64,000 nt of DNA from Thuidium tamariscinum (lineage: Eukaryota > Streptophyta > Bryopsida > Hypnales > Thuidiaceae). The notes under the pieces are model-generated. The model saw only the letters and a program-made list of their open reading frames with translations, was not told the origin of the DNA and did no database searches. The DNA is taken from positions 2,544,501 to 2,608,500 of the forward strand of contig OX344755.2 of the NCBI GenBank assembly GCA_947034885.2. The letters run 5' to 3'. Position numbers and translations under genes: made by a program. Position 1 is the stretch's first letter. Each line of letters starts with the position of its first letter. This document shows, piece by piece, positions 34,500 to 64,000 of this stretch.

Positions 34500-37400
34500 G
34501 AACGATGTGGATCGATGATGAATTTAGATGGATGAATGAAGTAAGGATGAAATGCTGAGGGTTAGAGATCGGTCCGTCACCCTGACTCCCTCATATCACG
34601 GGGAAAATTAGAATGTAGTTTGGCGCTCAAAAATGATTCTGGGTCCAAAATCTTCTCTCCATTCGTCGACTTTATTTTATTTTATTTTGGGGATATCTGG
34701 ATTTTCAATTTTTTAATTTAAAATTTGGTTTAAGTTATATGAAGTTCTTGTTCTGGAATAAAATATCTCGCTGGAATGTTATTGATTTATCCAATAGTTT
34801 CTGACATCTCAACATAAAGAAACTAAAACAAACAATTGTTTCGAAGTGATTAACAGAATTTCACATCAATTGGTTTAACAAAATTTCAATAAATAATTTA
34901 AAATATTTGGATATTAGAAAATTTGTCAAACACGGTCCTTGAAATTACTTGTGGTGGTGAATGAAGTGCAATGCTTTCAATTCCATTAAAAATCTATTTA
35001 ATCCCTAAATGCCGAAGGTACCAAATTTTGTTGACTACCATACTTTGAACTTAAATTAAACCTTATTTAGTTTCCATTTAAATTAGTATTTTATATTTCT
35101 GAAAAAATATTTTTGAAGTCTAGTTTTAGCATCAAAAATTTGTTTTTGAAAAATAATGATTATGATTTCTCTATTTAAGATTTTGTGTAAAGGTAGCTAA
35201 TGCAAATCTTTGTTCTTTAGAGTTGATGGCTTTTAGAAATGAGTCTCAAATATGCTAAAACTTGGAGGAAAAATCACATGAGAAATTCATTTAATAAAAT
35301 TATAGAGTAGAATTTGAGAAGTTTTAACTTGATTGAAGTCATGTGTGTTATGCCTTTGAACCTCATATATTTTTTAGTGCCCAATTTTGTTTGTTTTGAC
35401 TTGTAAAAAGAAGATTGAAAGTGACTTCAAATTGCTTTTATAGTTTTAACATCCCTATAATCAAAGATTATAATCTTTCAATTCTATAAGTCATATTGTT
35501 AGGTTTTCTTTTCCCATGTCATCTAAAATGTCTAGTTTGAACTTGTATTGATAAAACTAATCAATACTATTGACTTTTTGTTCAATGTAAAGCAAATTTC
35601 AAGAAGCTCTGAAAAGGCCTAAGGTATTTAGAAGATAAAGACATATATTTTTGCCCTATTATCATGAAAGCTTAGGCAAACTTCACCTAATAATTTTAGT
35701 TTATATAGGGAATCTAACTCAAGCACAATATTTATTATTGTATGGTTAGGGAAATGGAGACTTATTTTCTTTGTATTTAGTCACATACAGTTATTTTCTT
35801 TGCCTTGTGTTTAAGATACTTGTCCCACTATATACTAGTTTAGTTTTCCCTTGGTCAAAAAGTGCTAGATTGCACCTTTAAAAAATGATTTGGTGAAAAG
35901 ATGGCGTGGTGAAAACTACAAAGATCTTTGAGAGAAAACTTCAAATGAAATAAAAATCTTAGATGAAATTGCCAAAGTATATATGGAAATAGAATAATAG
36001 ATATGTGGTCTGTGTTGATGTGCATTAGATGAAATTTAAAGCCTAAACAAGGCAATGAATTCCTAAACAATAGGAATATAGAAATTGTGCCATATCACCA
36101 ATTTAATGTGGTTAGAAAATTATCATGTTTGATAATATTAATTTATTAATTATTAATTGCTAAATATACTTTTTAAAGATATTTTTAAATAATTTTTTAA
36201 TTTTTAATTTTTAATTTTTTTACTTTTAATTTTTATTTATTTTTTATATTTTGATTGTAGTGCTTGGATTAATAATGAAGGAAACAACCTTTAAGTAGCC
36301 CTTCCATTCTTTAAAAAAAAATGTCTAATGGATATTTTCCATCCAATGTAGGGATGAATTTTGAAATTCTAGCACCACTACAATATTTTATGTCACCACT
36401 TTGGTAATTAATAAAAAATAAAAAAAAGCCTTAATACTAATTATTTTCTTTATCAAATTATCCTAGGTACTTCTAGAATAGTTGCAAGGTAGGGGCAACA
36501 TTTGAAGGCTAACTTGAAGGTTAGACTATTTATACCATAGAAGTTCAATGCCCTTGAAGTTGATGTAAAGATTTGCAAACTTTCAATGGCCTTGCATCCC
36601 CTATTTGTGCCACTTTGTCTCCCTTGTATTCAACTTTATAAACTTTCTAGTGTTAAATCAAAATATTTTAAAAGCTTTTAATAAAACTATTAAACTTCAA
36701 TTTATAGAAAAATAGACTATTGAAATATATTGAAAAGTGAATTTTTTGGGGGAAAATTACTCTAAATGAATACTATTTAAGTTCATGTCTTTCAAGATTT
36801 ACTATAACTAAAACCTTGCAAAGGGAGCTTTTCTATTATTTTGTGTGAAACGTAGATTTGGCATAAATTAAACAATTTTTGTCAAGAAAATGTTGGATAT
36901 TATTCTGTGCCAATCCTTTATGGTGATGTAGACCTATCCAATGTTTTCAAAATTTCTTTTGGGCACTTGCTTGTTGAATAAGACTTGACATATGGTACTT
37001 TGTATTTATGTAGGCACTAAAAGGTTAACCTTGAAGCACTCCAACATCCAATTTCTAGACAATTGAGTTGTTTGTAAAGTCTCCCCGACTTTGGGCATGA
37101 CTTTTTTTGAAGTTGAGAAGGCAACTATAGTTGAAGCATCAAACTTTTTTGCAAGATACTTACGTCATACAACTTCAAAAGTGGGGACCAAACTTTTTTA
37201 GGCACCATTTTGATGGAAAAATAAGTTTCATACCTACTTTTATTTTGACTTTTTTAAATCAACTGGATTTTTCACAAAACTCATGGGTTTAACCTCGGTT
37301 TAGTGTACTTTACAAATAATTCAAATGTTTAGATGAAAAATGAGATTTCTTTCTCATTACAACTTGGATGAAAGTCGTATTAATTTTTAGACATACTTTA

Positions 37401-38478
37401 TGAAGTTGTTGTCCTATTCAAGGGTTGGGTTGAGTGTTACTATAGTATACATTTTTCTAAAATTATAAATGTAAAAGACTATTAAGTAGTCGATCAAGCC
37501 AAAATTGCATTGACTCTAGTTCAAACCTATTGTTGCAAAAATGTAGTCTTAACCCTTGAAAGATGGACCTATAACCACTAATTTCAAGCTTGGTTGCTTG
37601 TCACTTACTTTGTTGCTGTTTTGGAACTAGATATGTATGAAAAAATTTTAATTTATTTTTCAAAGATGGAATTACATGTCTTCTCTTCTTCACAAAAAAT
37701 TTAGATTTTTTTTGAGGAAAATTGATTTTTCTGAGAATTTTTAAAGAGAAAGTGAAGAAAAAATCATATCAATTAGAAAATTATTTCAAAAAATCTGAAA
37801 ATTTCACCATGTGTGTACATTACAGTGACAAACATCATGGTGCAAACTCAATTTCTACATACTTCTGTAGATAGAATGTAGTAGACATTGAAAATCCATC
37901 TAAATTTCAAATTTCAATAAAATATTAAATATTAGGAACTTTTACAAACTTCCAATTGGAATAGAAACTAGAGTATGGGACCTTCATTTCATTAGTTGGG
38001 CTCAAACTCAAAAAATATCATTTTCTTGGAGAAATTTCAGATTTACTCAATTTCTCAAAATACACTAAAATGACAAATTTAGCCATCCGTTTTCTTCATT
38101 TACTTCTGAGTGACATGAAAACAAACATTAGTTAGACTAAGAATTGAGTTGGATACTCTTTGTAACTTAACATGGAAGGTCATTAAAAAAAATTGATGAA
38201 AAAACTATTATTAACCTCTTCTTCTAACCCTAGACTATCATCCAAATGCCACAATAGAATATGGCATTGGCAGTAGTCCAGGGTTCAAATCAAAGAACAC
38301 AAAAATTCTAAAAAATCACTATTCTAAGAGAACCTTGTTTCAAATCCATTCCTACAAAATTTACTAAAAAATGACTGTATATTGCTTGTAATTGAATTAA
38401 AAAAAAATTTGAATTTTGAATTTCAAAATTTATAGAAAATTATTGGTGATAGCATTAGTGAATCCAACTACATGAATA
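34500..38478. other. AT-rich intergenic island without recognisable genes
   Basis: Low GC with only short frames. It contains GCACTAAAAGG followed by TTAA at about 37014-37028 and TTAA followed by CCCTTGAAAG at about 37552. Both resemble the termini of the element at 24692-25803, but no convincing matched pair was found. Otherwise nothing is recognised. Confidence 0.6.
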
Positions 38479-39085
38479 TAGGAGAGGGCTCATAAACCGC
38501 TCAGGCTTTTGCACCTGTCCATTAGGAGGCTCTGAAATGGATAGTTGATTGTCAGAAAATGAATTGTGGATTACATTGAAGCATGCTAAGATTTGTTTTT
38601 TGCTAATTGAATGGATGGTTTCAGAGTCCCAATGGCTTCATTTTTAACTAAGTGGTTAGGTGTCTCCTGATTATATTTAAAATAAGAATTAGTTGTTGAA
38701 GTACCTTCTTTCAAGTGTTCAAAAATCTGAAATAATGATTTATCCAAGTATTCATTTCAGTTTTAGAAAGGAATGCTTTTAGAAACAAATGCTATTACTT
38801 TTTATATGTTGCAGTGCTAGTTTTGGAAGTAATTTAGATTTTTTTTCAAATTGCGCACGTATGGGTTTGCAAGGCCTACTAATCACAAATATGGCCCTAT
38901 GCCAAACTGTGTTTGAAAATTCATAACTAATTCAATAATGCTTCAAAAAATATGAAAGAACTTGTGTTAGATTCCTTGTTTATTTTTCTTTCACTGAAAA
39001 ATGAGTGAAAATATTACCATCCAAACAAATACATGAAAAAGGCGAACTAGCCCTTAGATGAGCGGTTTATGAGCCTCCTCCCCTA
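38479..39085. mobile_element. TIR element of about 607 bp with hAT-like termini
   Basis: The left end (TAGGAGAGGGCTCATAAACC) and the complement of the right end (TAGGGGAGGAGGCTCATAAA) share GGCTCATAAACCGCTCA, a 17-bp perfect match interrupted near the tip by a 3-bp indel. The tip TAGGRGAGG resembles the hAT-type element at 27769-28066. No clean 8-bp duplication is visible, so the class assignment is tentative. No coding frame lies inside. It is just upstream of the BEACH gene leader. Confidence 0.6.
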
Positions 39086-39284
39086 CAATCTAAAATTCAA
39101 ACTCTACAACTTTCATTTGCATCTCAATTCCAAAATATTATTCCTGGTATTACTTTAAGATAAATTTTCCGAAATTGTCAATTCTGGAGAGTCTCGACGA
39201 TTAGGGGTTAATAATAATAACCACCGGCTTTGGAAAATTAAAGAACAATTTACAAGTAAAAAGAATTGATGGTGACGGTGCGTG

Positions 39285-41205
39285 AAGGTGGGCTCACGTC
39301 GCGGGTGGCGCCCACATGTCGGGCCGGGTTGGGTCGAGCCCGGCCGGGCCGGGAGGAAGAGCTTCCTTGAGAGTCATCGCGGCGGAGGGAGTTGCGCCGG
39401 GGAAGAGAGAGTGAGAGCGCCTGATTTTGCTGCGAGCTTCAGAGTAAGCATTCCGCTCCTTCTTCCCATTGTCGTCCTCTTCGTTGTTGTCTCTACAATA
39501 CTTTCCCTGCTTCTACGTCTCTACTGCAACTTGCCTTCCTTGTGCATGCGCCCGCCCTCGTCTCTCTCCATCCTCCCTTCCATACCTGCTCCTCAGATCT
39601 ACTACCACCTCTCTCTCCCTTCCCCTGGCCGATCCATCCCATGCCGCCTCCAGGTACTCTTCGGTAGGGTTCCGCAAATGCCTGTCGCTTGTAATGTGGC
39701 CTGTGGCTTGAGTGCATTTGATTTGGAAATGCTGTTGGCTGGTCGTGGTTTGCGGCGATCGTAATGCGACTTCAATTCTTGGTTAGATTGTTGTCCTCCC
39801 TTGCGACTGAGTTTTGGTTTCTGCTTTCGCGGCTCTGTTTCTTGCTTGATCGTCCGTTGAGGCGAGTTTTCTCGAATGAGTAGGCGAGTATGTGACTGGA
39901 TCGTCATTTCGCGTGCGGGATGGTGGTTTGGGAGTTCGGGATGGTGATTCATCAATGTGAGAGTCTGTGGCTAGGCAGGGCGCAGCAATGTGAGTACTTT
40001 TGGTTCGGTGTGGAGCGCAAATAGCGGTTGGTAGGGGACGAGAGTGTTAGATGTGCGCAGTTTGGTTTTGGAATGCGCATTCCGGGGAGAAGAATGGTAT
40101 CATATTCTAGCTTGATTTGATGACAATGAGGACTGGATGGCCGGGGACCTAAATGGCAATGCAAGGATTTAGAGTCCGATCTTGAGTGTGGCGGTTGGGA
40201 GCATTGCTGAATAATTGTGAGAAAAGAAAGCTCGTCGCTCTTGATCCGATATTTGATGTCCTCGTTCTGCTTTAAGTAGAGATTTTTATTGAATTCCGGT
40301 AGACCGAACGAATTTCGTGAATTTCGTGAGTCGTCATCTTGTTAGTTTTAATTTGCAGCAGGGGCTCAGAATTTGTTACAGAGGTGTGTTTGCTTGCGAA
40401 ATTCAAGGTCCTCACGAGTGTTCAGTTACGTTCCAGCTAGAATGCGCCGCCGGACAGTGAATGGTCTTTCTTGAGCATTTAGTTTAGGGAATGGATTATT
40501 TTACGGCCCTCTTCGTAGTAACTGGACAGAGGGCGATGCTAGACGAGGAAAGTGCGACATAAACCCTGGACTGAGAAAGTAAAAAAAGTTGAAAAATGTC
40601 AAATGCGCCTTCACTGCACGAGTTATGTATCTTTTGTCAATGCAAGACCCCCTCTCCTTGTGTCCAGAGTCAATAAACGGTGGTTTTCTACTTTCTTGAT
40701 TCTTCGAATTGATACGAATTGATACGGATTCTATACCAAATCCAACAATTGACGGCCTCGACGTTTGTCAATGTCTGCTTGCACTGTAAAGTAGTTTATG
40801 GTTTGCAAGGTGTCTTCAAAATCATTGATGATTGCTTGCACTGAAATGCAGGGATCTTGGATGTGAAATGTAATTGAATCCGCGAGGAAAGAAGGCGTGG
40901 TTTCCTGAACCGCATCTATGAGACTCACTCTGGTGACCGTTCTGTGAAAGTGTTTGCAATACGGTATTTTGAGACCAATATTATGGCGGGGTTTTGGGTT
41001 TCTCTGCCGAGTCCAGATGTTCCTGGTTTCCGCCTACGAGTGGTCGACCAAATTGCAGGAATCTAGAATTGCCAAAATATATATGACAAGGTGATTGACT
41101 GAAGATCAAGGAGGGTGATGTGACGATATCCTGAGGATTCGGTCCATGATTTTACATAAACTGCTAGTTCTAATGCAAGTAACCTATGTCAAGTAGGTGG
41201 ACATC
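39285..41205 (+). other. Promoter and 5' leader of the SPIRRIG-type gene
   Basis: Base composition jumps from AT-rich to GC-rich at about 39285 and stays mixed up to the start codon at 41206. Pyrimidine-rich sequence at 39450-39640 followed by AGGTACTC near 39652 looks like the end of a leader exon, with a leader intron of about 1.5 kb to follow. The 160-codon frame at 39282-39764 has low-complexity composition and no family, so I treat it as leader sequence, possibly containing upstream frames. Confidence 0.4.
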
Positions 41206-59493
<18,288 letters not shown>

Positions 59494-61130
59494 ATAGCGA
59501 CGTCCCCTTGACCATTTCTATGTACAATTTTATTTTCCAACTTCTATCCTTTATGGGCAAAGTTTCCTCTATATTTGGATTAAATGCACACGTTTTGGCC
59601 TAATTTTCGTTCATTTGCTGCTTTGCTGGTCGAAGAGTCTCACTAACAATGTTTAACCCTGGAACGTCTCAATCCTTTTTTGAATTTTTGCACATTTTCG
59701 CTTATAGTTTTGTACGGATATATCATTTACCAGAATTTAATGAATTTGGTTATAGTTATATTCATTTACCAGAAGGTGGAAAAACATCAAAAACTATATA
59801 ACTATGAATAATTCTTCAATCAATTAGTTGAGAATTGCACGATGCACTTGAAGCAAAGGAGGCTAGCCAAGGTCCAAAGTTCTATAAGGGCAAAACACCC
59901 ATTCTCACACCTGTTCCTTGCAGTGGATTGTAGATTCACCCAAATGAGTCAGTAGACTTCCCTTAATGTGTTCGCCACATGTATGATTGTAATTTGTTGA
60001 CACAATTGAAGGACACATAGGGAAATTTGGTTAGCTGAGTGCTGATTTTTGCAGGGTTCAGTTTTTAGGGCACCTACAGGATGGTTCCACTGGTCTAGGG
60101 AGCCAACACTTTAAAAATTTGTAGAAATTACATACTGTATCCGAAAAATCTATATATTTTTTGAATATTCATGATTTTCACTCGCTAATATTAGAAAAAT
60201 ATCATTTCTAGAAAAGGTTGCCTCCAACTATGCTGAATTCCTTATTTGGACGGTTTTGGGTGTTTCCACTGTAAGAGAAGTGAAATCGCAACTCCAAAGA
60301 GAAGTCACTGAGATCGACTACACTTGTGCCAAAACAGAGTGATAACATAGAGACAGAATACAGAATTTCTTAACTGCCATCAACGCCTAAACTCAACAAC
60401 CTCTCTGCAAATCCAGAAGCATCCACATAACAAATTCTTGAGGTGCAAACATCAAATTTCAAGAAAATATGGTAAAACGTCTCACTATTTTACAACTTAG
60501 AATGTTTCAGGTCTTTACATCTGGCACCAAGCAAGCCAGCACAGGAATATAGTTTACAACTCTAGGTTGCTTTGGACTCTCTGTCTCTCTGTTTTTTCTA
60601 TATACTCTTTAGTCTTTACATGCGGTGAACAACAGTGGTACATGTCAACCCAGTGCTGACAAATATATCTTCTTCCTCAGGCCAACTTCTATCCGCAGAA
60701 AGTAGCAAATTGAACTCAAATATTTTATCACTACCTTTGGTTGTGTACAAAGCTTTTCACGATTTTTTTTCTATTGTATTTCTCCAGTGCCATACCAATG
60801 GCAGTGAGCCTGTATATTGGGAATTTGTAACATCTAAAACTCCCCCAACTGTGTCGGGTGTATGTAACATCTGAAAAAACCCTCACGAGACTATCTAATT
60901 CAGACTCCAGTGGTAACTGAGCTACCCCTCCCAACCCTCCCTCCATGTGGCCTACTTCGTCGAAGCAGTAACTCTCAACAATCTCTTAACCTGTGCTAGT
61001 CCTTCAACTAGAGTTTCTTTTCTCTTCTCCAGAACGGCGCCTCGAATGATCATTGCACCTCCGAAAGGACAAAATTGCACCCCAATGGCAAAAGGGGACA
61101 GTCACCTTGGACAAATTGAATTGACGACAA
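59494..61130. other. Intergenic region between convergent BEACH and ERF genes
   Basis: It should contain the 3' UTR of the BEACH gene just after 59493 and perhaps the 3' end of the ERF transcript towards 61591. Frames are short (up to about 80 codons) without family resemblance. I see no RNA gene or transposon ends here. Confidence 0.55.
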
Positions 61131-61420
61131 GACCTTCAACCATCAAATTCTTCGGTTCATCATCCACGAGACGAAAAAAACTGTGGATGATGAAATAGAC
61201 GATGCATGCGCCAAAGGGGTTCGACCTTCAACCATCAAATCCTCCAGTTCAAGTCGAATCCGACTCTCGCTGATGGAATCGATGCTGTTCAACAGTCTGC
61301 CCTTCAGCCACCAAATCCTCCACTTCATCATCCACAAAAGAAACGAATCTGGATGATGAAGAAGAAAAATGTTTGAAAGTGTAATCTCCAAGCACGAAAT
61401 TCTCCAGTTCATCACAAAAC
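61131..61420. repeat. Degenerate tandem repeat downstream of the ERF gene, four copies
   Basis: Copies begin near 61131, 61223, 61299 and 61386 (spacings about 92, 76 and 87 bp). Each carries a version of CCTTCAACCATCAAATCCTC followed by CAGTTCATCATCC. On the minus strand one frame stays open across all copies and gives repeated MMNWRI / MMKWRIWWLKGR peptides. This is probably a consequence of the repeat rather than a gene, and the copies are diverged. Confidence 0.65.
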
Positions 61421-61591
61421 ATCTCTGCGTGATGTGGTAGATGACGTTCGTCGTCCACCGGAATCCTCCTCCCGTCCCTCATCCACAAGAAGGAAAAAAA
61501 ATCGAAGCACCCTGGCTTGTGAAACCTCTGTTGGAAGTCGTCGTGTCCGACCGAATCTTGTTGTGGGTGTTGGTGTTGTGAAGAGATGGAA

Positions 61592-62938
61592 TCAATAGAA
61601 CCCCACCGGCACTTGGTGTTGCCATTGATCTCCTCGACAAGAAGGAGACGGCCTCTTCAAACTCTGCTCCCACAACGAGCTCTCCGCCGCCCAAGTGCGC
61701 GCTCTCTTCTGCCCCGTCAAGCGACTATAAGCTTCCAAGTCCACCAACGGATTCCCGCTCTGGATCGGCGCGCTTCTGGCGTCATGGTAGCCAAAGCCAA
61801 ATCCAGGAGTCAGATGATTCGCAAGCTCTTCGTAATACGGCGGCACCGCCGCAATGCGTTGCCTTGCAGTCCCCAGCAGCTGCGCCATTTGCATATACGG
61901 CGCCAACACGGGCGAGGAGGAGGCTTCCTGCAGCCGCTGCAACCACAGCGCCGCCAGCAGCTCCGAAGGTCCATGGCCATGACTAAGGCTTTGGGTATGG
62001 CCAGGCTGTTGCTGCTGCTTGGGTAGTGGCCGCGACTGGGAAGAGCATCCCGGGGAGCTAGATGCATCCACATGGTCGCCATTCTTCGACGCCAAAGAAG
62101 CCGCGTACACGTTCGCCTTCAAAGGGAAATTGAGCAAGGCCTTGCACCCCCGCATCTCGAACGCCGCCTGGTCGTAAGCGCACGCCGCGTCGAACGCCGT
62201 GTCGTAGGTCCCCAGCCAAATCCTGGCGCCGTTCTGTGCAGAGTCGCGAATCTCAGCAGCGAATTTGCCCCAGGGACGTCGCCTCACGCCGCGGTAGTTC
62301 AACGACCGGGGAGGCTTGGCGGGGGTGACTGAGACGGTCACCGACTTGGAGGAAGAAGCTTCTTCACAGGGGTACCCACCATAGCCATTCCCGTCCTCGC
62401 GCAAAACACTCTGCAGAAACATGCTGTCGGCCTCGGAGTCCTTTGATGAAGATGATGTCTTCGTGGCTGTGACGGTGGAAGGACTGGGCCCTGACCGCGA
62501 TAGCAAGTAACTCGAAGGTAAGGCGAGACTCGCCATCGGACGACCCGTACGGTTACTGATTACGGGGGGGCGATCTTCCACGGGGATGAATCCACAACCC
62601 ACCGCGTCTAGAATCTCGCTAGTGGGTTCACTGGAGCCCGGAATTGGATCCCGGTTTGGATCCTGAGTTGAGCTCCATGCCAGAGCTCCCTCCGTGTCCT
62701 TGCTGCCCTTCGGCGATGGCAGCGGGGATGGCATGCGTGATGGCATGGGCGACATCATGGGGGAGACTAAGCTCTTGAAGAAAGCCTCAGTGCTCATGTC
62801 GTAGTTGACATGCTCGCTCCACTGCGGAAGAAAATGCTCCTCGGGAAGACAGTTGTCGTCATCCTCGAGTAAGTAGTGGCGAAACTCTTCGATCATTCCT
62901 CGCCTCTGTTGCCGTGTCTCCACCACCCCGACCGCCAT
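61592..62938 (-). CDS. AP2/ERF-family transcription factor (ERF subfamily), 448 aa, intronless
   Basis: A plant DNA-binding regulator expected to act in the nucleus on GCC-box-type promoters. One AP2 domain spans about residues 214-272: [20 protein letters not shown], then [20 protein letters not shown] and [13 protein letters not shown]. Ala in [10 protein letters not shown] and the Asp after it place it in the ERF rather than the DREB group; the whole domain most resembles ERF group IX (B-3) by eye. The N-terminal half is Ser/Pro-rich with an acidic patch (LLEDDDN) and a run of short MPSPxxSP-type repeats at about 58-77. The C-terminal part has a short Gln run and Pro-rich stretches, possible activation regions. 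ATG at 62938 is the first in-frame Met after a leader rich in GATCGATC palindromes. It converges with the BEACH gene. Confidence 0.94.
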   Translation of the reverse strand: MAVGVVETRQQRRGMIEEFRHYLLEDDDNCLPEEHFLPQWSEHVNYDMSTEAFFKSLVSPMMSPMPSRMPSPLPSPKGSKDTEGALAWSSTQDPNRDPIPGSSEPTSEILDAVGCGFIPVEDRPPVISNRTGRPMASLALPSSYLLSRSGPSPSTVTATKTSSSSKDSEADSMFLQSVLREDGNGYGGYPCEEASSSKSVTVSVTPAKPPRSLNYRGVRRRPWGKFAAEIRDSAQNGARIWLGTYDTAFDAACAYDQAAFEMRGCKALLNFPLKANVYAASLASKNGDHVDASSSPGCSSQSRPLPKQQQQPGHTQSLSHGHGPSELLAALWLQRLQEASSSPVLAPYMQMAQLLGTARQRIAAVPPYYEELANHLTPGFGFGYHDARSAPIQSGNPLVDLEAYSRLTGQKRARTWAAESSLWEQSLKRPSPSCRGDQWQHQVPVGFY

Positions 62939-63260
62939 CGATCACTGCAGCCCAATCTCGCAACTCAAATTCACCAATCCTAGAAACTCGATACTTGATC
63001 GAGATCGATCGAGTAAATTAACTAAAAAGCTTCCATCGAAATTCCTTCGAATCCACGCCTGGGTCCTGTCGAGCACTGGATTGGCCGGGTTCGATCGATT
63101 CTTCGCTCAGGTTGATCAGTTCGATCGATCACTGCCAACTGCGTACAGTACTTCAAAGTGCTAGCGACTGCTGCAGGAGATGAGTACGAGGAGAACAAGA
63201 AGCTAGATATTCTCGCAAGAGCTTATGGAACTTGATCAGCCCTGGGGTGGCCATATATGA
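62939..63260 (-). promoter_or_regulatory. Putative 5' leader and core promoter of the ERF gene
   Basis: The leader region carries a cluster of TCGATCGA-type palindromes between about 62998 and 63130. A TATA-like CATATATGG on the minus strand at 63251-63259 lies about 310 bp upstream of the ATG, a plausible core promoter position for a leader of roughly 280 nt. The upstream part to 64000 contains no gene that I can support. Confidence 0.3.
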
Positions 63261-63745
63261 GCGGGTGGGGGAATCACGCTTCCGGTGTTGGGGTGGGCCA
63301 AAACTCAAACTGGACCCCACGGCGCGGGCCGGGGAAGAGTGTACCGAATTCCAAGTGAGTCTAATTGAGATGATGAAGCTGGTCAGCTTATGAGCAAAGG
63401 TGGGTAATAAGTGTCATGATTCAGGGAGTCCCTTTGCCTGTTGACATGGAAGTGCGGTAGAGTTGACGAGTGGACTGGTGGGAGACTTCCTTTGACACGA
63501 ATTCTGTTGCTTTCTGAGTGGGTTTGCCGCCCGAGGTAGTTCGATTTCACTGTTTCTGAGGTTTGTTTGCTTAACTTCCCAGCTAGTCGATCCGTCAGCA
63601 AGCACCTCTGCCATCAGTAGGCTCTTCAGCTTTTGATTGGGATTCATGCAGCTGGGAACCCGAAATCATGAGCCTTAATTTCGGGGTCAAAATATGATGC
63701 TCCACAGCTGGATTATAGCGCAGCCGACAGGCTGCTTGTGTAGCT

Positions 63746-63768
63746 GTGCTGCGCTGCGCTGCGCTGCT
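63746..63768 (+). repeat. Short GCGCT microsatellite
   Basis: About four tandem copies of the pentamer GCGCT/GCTGC. It is short and GC-rich in otherwise mixed sequence upstream of the ERF gene. Confidence 0.7.
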
Positions 63769-64000
63769 GGGGTTCTCTGCCTGGTTCTCTGCATGTATTC
63801 AATTCACGGCCAAGTCGTCTTGCAAGCGTGCAAATTTGGGTCATTTATCCTAACACTGTGTGCAGGAGTTTTAGGGTTTTAGGCTTAAAACTATGCTACA
63901 TTTAACTACTTTTGAACTATTAAGTGAATTCTCAACAAAATATTAAAATATCTCCAGATAGTAACATCTAGAGAACTCGGGATGATTGTATTTAGTGATC

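Noticed and set aside
37014-39215. TTAA-associated ends at about 37014, 37552 and 39208 as boundaries of a further large element
   Set aside because: Orientation and inverted-repeat match do not define one consistent element.
39282-39764. 160-codon open frame at the start of the GC-rich block
   Set aside because: Low-complexity Arg/Gly- then Ser/Leu-rich composition, no family resemblance, and its position fits the leader of the BEACH gene. GC-rich DNA yields long chance frames.

Overview
This is a stretch of nuclear land-plant DNA. The genes have many short exons with GT-AG introns. They include a plant-type AP2/ERF transcription factor, a SPIRRIG-type BEACH protein and a MINIYO/RPAP1 homologue. 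Gene islands of moderate GC alternate with long, very AT-rich, degenerate repeat islands. That layout, together with compact single genes and slightly divergent family members, makes me favour a bryophyte (moss-like) genome, but this is inference and I cannot name the species.

Layout. 1-1870: AT-rich repeat DNA. 1880-10740 (+): MINIYO/RPAP1, ten coding exons that join in frame to about 1578 aa. 10740-11985: convergent 3' ends carrying a TA-flanked MITE. 11985-13688 (-): mitochondrial cytochrome c oxidase subunit 6a, four exons, 112 aa. 13850-19200: AT-rich repeat DNA with two small TIR elements. 19208-20490 (-): a poorly understood candidate gene whose large intron holds a solo-LTR-like block. 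21171-22509 (-): MIC10 of the MICOS complex. 23100-31300: AT-rich island with a TTAA-flanked TIR element, a CACTA-type foldback nested at its right end, a hAT-type element with a perfect 8-bp target duplication, and short tandem repeats. 32473-34187 (-): U2AF small subunit, five exons, 333 aa. 34500-39280: AT-rich island with another TIR element. 39285-59493 (+): SPIRRIG/WDFY3-type BEACH gene, 31 coding exons joining in frame to about 3819 aa and ending in a FYVE-type zinc finger. 59494-61591: intergenic, with degenerate tandem repeats. 61592-62938 (-): intronless ERF transcription factor.

The genes are not an operon and share no single pathway. Two (COX6A, MIC10) act at the mitochondrial inner membrane. 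MINIYO and U2AF35 act in RNA polymerase II transcription and splicing. SPIRRIG acts in membrane trafficking and mRNA-granule biology. The ERF is a DNA-binding regulator.

The least ordinary material is the well-preserved set of non-autonomous DNA transposons (four types with recognisable target duplications, one nested in another) and the ALFY-like FYVE finger on the plant BEACH protein. I saw no tRNA, rRNA, CRISPR array or prokaryotic-type system.
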